Assembly (NCBI GenBank): GCA_037975125.1
Contig: CM075862.1
Coordinates: 59,613,279-59,677,278 of the forward strand
Source: Latrodectus hesperus
Taxonomy: Eukaryota; Arthropoda; Arachnida; Araneae; Theridiidae
Length of the DNA: 64,000 bases
Direction of reading: 5' to 3'
Made by a program: the position numbers and the translations under genes. Of this stretch, positions 50,966 through 64,000 are shown piece by piece; the first letter of the stretch is position 1; each line of letters begins with the position of its first letter. Below the pieces are notes generated by a model, which had not been told where the DNA came from, searched no databases, and was given only the letters and a program-made list of their open reading frames with translations.

Positions 50966-52224
50966 ATGTAAGCTAGGCTTTTGCATTTGTATTGAACTAA
51001 ATCATTTTATCTAAGTCACCCGTATACATAGCAATGAAGCTTTGATGCTGGGTTTTGTTTTCTGAATACATTATATATTGGTGTTGGTTATTGGAAATAT
51101 TAAATGTATTTTTGAAATTTGAATTACATTTGTAGAACGATTAAGCTGCCGATTGCTAAAATGTTATAAGACTTCTTTGAGAATAGATTAATTGACAGAT
51201 TCGATTTTTTTTAAATTATTTAGCCTTCAATTTGCAATAAAATAATTAAAGACATTTTGTTATTAATTCAAAAATACTATGATTAGCTTCGAAAATAGCA
51301 AGAAGAATATTGTTATGAAATGGTATGTAAATGTGGTTTATCGGGAACGAAAATGGAACTTCCAATAAAATTGTAGCATTACATCTAATCCTAAACATAT
51401 TTTAGTATATACTTACAAAAACGTGATATAAGTTCTTAAATTGAAATGAATGTACAAGTATTTTAAATTAAACTCCTGTCATGCATCATTTTTTAACACT
51501 TACATACATTTCATGTTAATAATAAGTTTACATTATTAAATTACAATATGCTTACAAGTTAAATATAATGAAAGAAAAATCGACATTTTTTAGCTTATAT
51601 AAAGAAACTCTTACCACAAAATGCACATATTGAAACAAGAAAATATGCAGTGCTATAATGTATACCTTAAATGTTTGGAGAAGAATTGTAGTCATAAACA
51701 CTGTTCTACCTTTAACTAAATTAAAACTTTGAATTAACTATTCGATAACACTCTTTCACCCACCAAATTTTACTTTGCACTTGTGCCCATTTGTTTTATT
51801 TACAATATGCACATGATTTTTAAATTTTTGTACAGAAATAGTGTATTCAATTTTCTTAGCTAAACAGAAATTCCATATTTATCATAATATAAAATTTTAT
51901 ACTCGTATTAATATGGCGCTTCCAGAATATGAAGAAATTTGTTTTAGTTTCATATCTGGAATAAAACTTCCTTAAAGTTTTCTTCTTTATAATATTGCAA
52001 TGTATATATAATATATCTGAAAAAGAAAGGAAGAAAATAAAGATAAACAATTTTAAAATAATAATAGATAGGAAATTATTTTCTGTATAGATATTACTTT
52101 AAAATATGTGTGAATACGACGCGCAATATTACAGTTAAAATAAACAAGTACGCAAAACATAATAAAATTTAAGAATAAAGTATTTTCATTCTTAAACATA
52201 ATATACATACAATTCAAAACGTTG
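50966..52224. other. A+T-rich DNA between direct repeats
   Basis: Nothing recognised. Confidence 0.5.
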
Positions 52225-52411
52225 AATAAAGAAATTAAAATTTATCATACAAGCTAATATTTTTAAACAACGAAAACGTATTAAGTAGATAGAATAGAGA
52301 GAGATAAATGAAAGTAATTTATTATTAACTTGATTTATATTCTTTTTTCATACAGAAAGTGAATTCCTACAATAATCTAGAAAGAACCAGGAAAATTTCC
52401 AAATAAAATTT
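52225..52411 (+). repeat. Direct repeat, copy 2 (about 190 bp)
   Basis: Same orientation and order as 50,763-50,965, with scattered substitutions and small deletions. Start-to-start distance is about 1.46 kb. Confidence 0.8.
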
Positions 52412-52849
52412 CTTTAACTGATAATCTGCTTACGCGGAATTTTCGACTTTTAACTTTACACATTCTGTACTCCAGAATAAAGTGCGTGAAGTCGAAATAT
52501 CTTTAACAAATAAGAAATCAGCACTTTACCAGATTTTAAAGAAAATTCTAAAGGTTATTTTAATTTGAAATTTGTCATTCAAAGTAATCAAATGAATTCC
52601 ATTTAACTTCTTGCATAAATTCCATTCTAGATTTCTTATGCAACAGGTTGGGTTCATTTACAAGATATAACAATGTTATAACAAGTGTCTTTATTTTAAG
52701 ATCACAGTATGGTCAATATTTTCTCCAATTGAAAGTATTCGTTTTAATTTACAATGATCAAGCAAACTACAAAGAACTAATGGTTACAAAAAAGTAAACT
52801 ACAGAAAATAGATCGAAGTTATTTGCCAAAAGTGTTTGTGCCTCCTAAT
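52412..52849. other. A+T-rich DNA, nothing recognised
   Basis: No gene or repeat could be supported. Confidence 0.5.
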
Positions 52850-53215
52850 ATGTCACCCTCATGGCCCCATAAGCCACAGTGGACGGGCACTCACTGTAGA
52901 AAAATTTGCTTCCCTCGCAAAGCAAGAACTTTCAGGAATTCTTGACATCGTTGAATTTCAGGTATTCGTAGTTTTTCAACTGTAGAGATTATTTGGATGA
53001 CTGCCTGAGAGTCAGAAAGGATAACTGCTCTTGAAAACTACCAATGAATAGGTAGTAGTTGTTTCAAAGCCATGCGTATCGCTATAATTTCATCGTCAAA
53101 GGGGGTACCAATATAACCTGCCTGGGCATAGAATGGAAAATGTTCAGATAAAACACTAGCCACTACTTTAATGTAGCAGTCAAGCTGGAATCCGTAGGTA
53201 AAAAATCGCAGCCAT
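52850..53215 (-). pseudogene. RNase H fragment of a second non-LTR retrotransposon
   Basis: The minus strand reads with two in-frame stops through an RNase H domain. A start-like 'FTYGFQ' (canonical TDG, so the first catalytic Asp is changed to Tyr) is followed by 'GYIGTPFDDEIIAIRMALKQ' (Glu motif), 'RAVILSDSQAVIQII' (central Asp motif) and 'RGKQIFLQ' then 'VPVHCGLWG' (the usual WVPGHxGxxGN block). The sequence is clearly different from the LINE at 34.4-35.8 kb, so it is another family. It ends abruptly before the last Asp. Ends and target duplication were not found. Inactive. Confidence 0.75.
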
Positions 53216-55194
53216 TGAGAAGACAGATATCTGGTTACAATGGTCTCTAAATAAAGTGTTTTTAAAACACTTGGTGCCGTTGAATGTGTCGTTTAAGGGT
53301 CTACACTATACTGCTCCTTTTTTTTCCTTTTTTTGATCTAATAGTTTGATTTGACAAACTTAACTAGAATTTCTCTTTTTAAGCATTATATACCAATACT
53401 ACAAGCAGATTATTTCATTTATGAATATTTTACAGCAATCGATTTTAAAAACCCTTATATCATTTTTGAAATTTTCTTTGAATATGCTTCATTTCAATCA
53501 ACAAATTTAATCCACAGTCATTATATGAGCATTAAAAACAAATTGACATAAATGATCATTTATGTGTCATACAACCTTGATATTGCCATCATTTGTTTTG
53601 TTAAAAGATGTCCTGTTAAAAGATTCACTCTGGCACAAATGTTTTAAGAAAGTTAAGTACATTCATATGGAAATAAATATTTTAATTTAAAACTACATAT
53701 CTTTTAAATAAATTTCAATGTTATTTAATTGTATTACTTTACAAATTAGTTTAATGAAATGTTATTTTAATATAAAATAAAGTTATTCTATTGGTTACGT
53801 TTGCAACATATAAATGAACAACACGTAATTTATTTTTCAATTTAGGCATACTTTAATTGAAAATATTTATAATTACTTTTTTTATGTTTAATAAATTTTT
53901 TTTATTCAAGTTAGTTGATTGGTAAATGCAGTAACCAGTGAATTAATTTTAACTAATTAATGCAACATAAAATAATATTCGTTAGTTTTGTGTAATAATA
54001 ATAATCTGTGATGTGGATTAATACATTATTTAATGAATTAAACACAGAACTATTAAGATTAGGCAATTGTAATGACTGGTGTTTCACTGTCATTTTTAAT
54101 ATGTTTATATTGTAATAAATTTATTCTTAATGAATGAAGTTGCTTATTCTAAGCACTTGTTTCTTAATAATAATAATACATGCAATAGTTCTTAAAAATG
54201 AAATTATGTTTATGCATTTAGCAAAGTCTCTCTAATACCAAATATTGACATTGAACATATATTTGAATATATTCATATTAATATATAAATTGTATTTGCA
54301 ATATAGCAGATTAGAATTTTCAAAGCAAAATAATGCTGCATTCATTCTAGAGTCTAACAAATTATGAAGTGAAACAAATTAGTTTTCATTTTATCTATTT
54401 AGATTGCATTATTTTGTTTGCTTTTATTCATTCAAAGATTCAAATTAGTTTTTCCTATTTATGCAAAAAGAATTCTTGATAATTTGTTAGGAAATTTTTA
54501 TTTAACAGATATACACTTTTTTATTTTATTATAAACAAAAACTAGGTTGCAAAAAGGATATTTCTTTTAGCTTAACTTGAAATTAAATATTCTAGAATAT
54601 GATGGCTTCAAAATATTCGATATCTATAATTAGATCTGAAGAACTAACTGTGCATTTAACGGCAATGGAATTACAAAGCCAGAAAAACGCATGAATCAAA
54701 TAGAATGCAATAAAAATATTTAATTTTGATTCTCTAGGCATTTCAAATTTTAGTTTTTATTTAAACAGTATTTTTACCAATATTTTATCAATATTTGGGT
54801 TGTTTTATTTATATGTAATATTTAATCTTTGAAAACCATCTTGCTTTTAAATTTATAATAAAGTTTTACTGAAAGAGATAAACAGTGTAGAAAATGAATC
54901 TCGATAAATATACGTTTTCAGAAAATTGTTGTCTTAATCAATTTGAAAGAATTACTTTTTCTAGTCAGCACATATATCAATTATACGATATATGAGCTCA
55001 CTTGAAAAAAATAATTCCTTCAAAATACCATTTAACAATATATCACTTATTTAATACCTACTTTATTATTTTTATTAAAAGGGAAACATTGTTTTTTATG
55101 ATAAACTAAAATATAATAAAAGGTGTTTTCTTTCATACTCTGCCGACATTTTATTACCTTTAATTTATGCCATAATATGATAGATAAATCTCAT
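53216..55194. other. A+T-rich DNA, nothing recognised
   Basis: The first about 100 bp may belong to the LINE fragment. The rest shows no gene, RNA gene or repeat. Confidence 0.5.
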
Positions 55195-55446
55195 TCAACT
55201 TACAATCACAACGAGGCTGGGAACTGCTACTCATTAATCGTCACCTTTTGCGTACCTGTGAATCAAGCCACATAGGCGAGTAGCATTACCTCACGTCATA
55301 CCACCACAAACACGCTTATAGGGTAAGACATATTCATACATCATCTCAGAAGTAAGAACATAGAAACAAGAGAGAAAGTAACATCCCTACATGAACCGGG
55401 ATTCGAACACGGGGCCCACAGCTCAGGAGTCAGGACTTCGCAGCGA
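55195..55446 (-). mobile_element. tRNA-derived SINE, copy 2
   Basis: Read on the minus strand it has a good polymerase III B box 'gtgttcgaatcccgg' (complement at about 55,396-55,410), while the A-box region near 55,440 is worn or cut off. Its body matches the SINE at 36,262-36,556 in order ('gtggtatgacgtg', 'taatgct', 'acaggta', 'gtagcagtt', 'cctcgttgtg'). Two copies in one window in opposite orientation point to a dispersed family. It ends about 35 bp from a mariner insertion. Confidence 0.75.
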
Positions 55447-55481
55447 AATTTCTATTATATAAAGTAATGTTTTTCTTTATA

Positions 55482-56789
55482 TAGGTGTGTTCGAAAAATT
55501 CGGTGATTGGTCTCATAATTAAAAAACCACGCCGGTTAGGATCTTGCACTCACGCAAGACGCAGTGAGAGAAATATCATCTAAAGCCATCTAACGGCCAT
55601 TTTACGACTGATAAGAGGAAGCGCACATTATGAGCAGTTTAACACAATCAATGTGAGCAAGATTGACAGTGTGACATGGAGCAACGCATAAATGTAAAAT
55701 TTTGCTTCAAATTAGGCAAAAAGGCGACGGAGGAACATGGCATTATAGTGAAAGTTTACGGTCAGGAATCAGTGAGTAAAAAGTGTGTTTATGAGTGGTT
55801 TAAACACATTGACAGGCAGGAAGGAGGATGTCAAAGATCAGCCGCGGTCGGGGCGCCCTTCAACAAGCACAACTCCAGACAATGTGGACACGAGTTCGAC
55901 GGATGCTTGTGGCAGATCGACGACTATCTTTAAGAATGATAGCTGGTGAATTGCAGATAAGCTTAGACAGTGTGAGCACCATTGTGCACAAACATTTGCA
56001 TAAACGTAAGATTTGCAGCCCGGTTTGTACCGCACTCGCTGTCAGACGAGTAAAAGCAATACCGGATGGAAACCTCTGCAGATTTTATCAGCCATGTGTG
56101 ACCGGAATCCGCTATTCTTGGAAACAATAATTACAGAGGATGAGTCGTGGTGCTATCAATATGATCCGGAGACCAAGTGGCAATCCATATCATGGTGTTC
56201 AGCTTCGTCACCCCTTCCCACAAAAAAGTCGTTTGACAAAATCCAGGATCAAGACGTTGTTGATCGTCTTTTTCGACAGCAAGGGTTTGATCAATCGTAA
56301 ATTTGATCAAACCATGCAAACTACAATGTGGAATACTACGAGTGGGTTTTGAAACGGCTGCTGCTACGCATACGCCAGATTCGGCCACAGTACCGGACTG
56401 GACAATGAAATCTGCTCCATGACAACGCCCGGCCACACACTGCGATCCGTGAAACCCAATTCCTCAATAGGCACCAGGTTCCAGTTTTGGATCACCCTCC
56501 ATGTTCTCCAGATCTGGTTGCCGAGGACTTCTTCCTGTCTCCGGCCTCAAAGAAGTTCTGAAAGGCCAAAACTTTTCCAACATTGCTGAGATCCAACAAC
56601 GTGTGACAACGGTGCTTCGAGCCATACCGAAAGAAGCGTTTGCAGACAGTTTCCAACAATTGTAAACCCGATATCAAAAATGTATTGTTTCTAATGGCGA
56701 ATACTTTGAAGGCCAGTAAAGCTATTTTGCTTGTTTCTCTTGTTTCCTTTTTTATGGCAAAATTCACCGAACTTTTTAAACACACTTTG
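55482..56789 (+). mobile_element. Full-length decayed mariner element
   Basis: About 1,308 bp, the normal mariner length, flanked by TA (55,480-55,481 and 56,790-56,791). The ends are imperfect inverted repeats of about 25 bp: left 'taggtgtgttcgaaaaattc', right (reverse complement) 'caaagtgtgtttaaaaagtt', both continuing 'cggtga'. It carries a broken transposase. Its ends and protein differ from the mariner at 31.25 kb, so it is a second family. Confidence 0.88.
55676..56719 (+). pseudogene. Mariner transposase, multiply frameshifted
   Basis: It starts at 55,676 with 'MEQRINVKFCFKLGKKATEE', a typical mariner N-terminus, then the helix-turn-helix 'SVSKKCVYEWFKH'. After frameshifts come 'ADRRLSLRMIAGELQISLDS', the first catalytic region 'ITEDESWCYQYDPETK', 'KTLLIVFFDSKGLINRKF', the second Asp in 'LHDNARPHTAIRETQFL', and 'HPPCSPDLVAEDFFLSP', where the third Asp of DD34D is kept. 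The tail 'GEYFEGQ' ends at TAA 56,717-56,719. At least five frame changes and several stops make it inactive. Compared with the other mariner here, all three catalytic positions are still recognisable. Confidence 0.9.
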
Positions 56790-56791
56790 TA

Positions 56792-60890
<4,099 letters not shown>

Positions 60891-60957
<67 letters not shown>
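60891..60957. repeat. (TA)n microsatellite, about 67 bp
   Basis: Alternating T and A with one 'tgta' interruption near 60,929. Confidence 0.95.
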
Positions 60958-63951
<2,994 letters not shown>

Positions 63952-63959
63952 TATAAAAG
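63952..63959 (+). promoter_or_regulatory. Candidate TATA box at window end
   Basis: 'tataaaag' followed by 'ctgctcatcgaactgaaata', a stretch of more mixed composition that runs to the end of the window. A TATA box about 30 bp upstream of a start site is the arthropod norm, which would put a start near 63,980-63,990. In DNA this A/T-rich the motif can occur by chance; the downstream context is the only extra support. Confidence 0.25.
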
Positions 63960-64000
63960 CTGCTCATCGAACTGAAATACTTTCTTCGCTAAAAGTTTAG

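Noticed and set aside
55380..55446. A functional tRNA gene at 55.4 kb on the minus strand
   Set aside because: The B box is good, but the A-box half is missing or worn and the flanking body matches the SINE family.

Overview
The window looks like intergenic or intronic nuclear DNA from an arthropod, most likely an arachnid such as a spider. It is very A+T-rich (about three quarters by eye) and full of long (TA)n microsatellites. I could defend no conserved single-copy host gene. The recognisable protein-coding sequence belongs almost entirely to transposable elements: two mariner elements, up to three Tc1/IS630-type relics, one LTR retrotransposon, fragments of non-LTR retrotransposons with RNase H, two copies of an unusual reverse-transcriptase element, and two copies of a tRNA-derived SINE. 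The arachnid guess rests on the overall style of these transposases and RNase H fragments and is an inference.

Layout. 1-8.4 kb: A+T-rich, with a weak non-LTR ORF1-like remnant near 6.1-6.8 kb. 8.4-10.5 kb: microsatellites around a reverse-transcriptase relic enclosed by two ~340-bp inverted arms. 10.5-25.7 kb: mostly featureless, with a decayed Tc1 transposase (19.2-19.8 kb), a 22-bp minisatellite (21.2 kb) and (TA)n tracts of about 108 and 375 bp. 25.7-40.5 kb: two strongly diverged tandem copies of one non-coding block (A, about 25.7-30.6 kb; B, about 31.1-40.5 kb). Each copy has taken up different insertions. A carries a second RT relic and a 300-bp (TA)n. B carries a mariner, a 5'-truncated RNase H-type LINE, a SINE and three foldback structures. 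40.8-42.3 kb: a Tc1-like element sitting inside a (TA)n tract.

43.8-48.2 kb holds the best-preserved element: a 4.4-kb Ty3/gypsy-type LTR retrotransposon on the minus strand, with 252-bp LTRs differing at three positions and a 5-bp target duplication. Gag-protease and RT-RNase H frames are both open, but no integrase is present. The gag and pol frames overlap in the -1 register and pol has no ATG before residue 157, so frameshift expression is expected. This young, apparently integrase-less element is the main finding.

48.2-64 kb: mostly featureless A+T-rich DNA with a duplicated 200-bp repeat, another RNase H fragment, the second SINE copy, a full-length but decayed mariner (55.5-56.8 kb), three (TA)n tracts and, at the very end, a TATA-box-like sequence that could be the promoter of a gene beyond the window.
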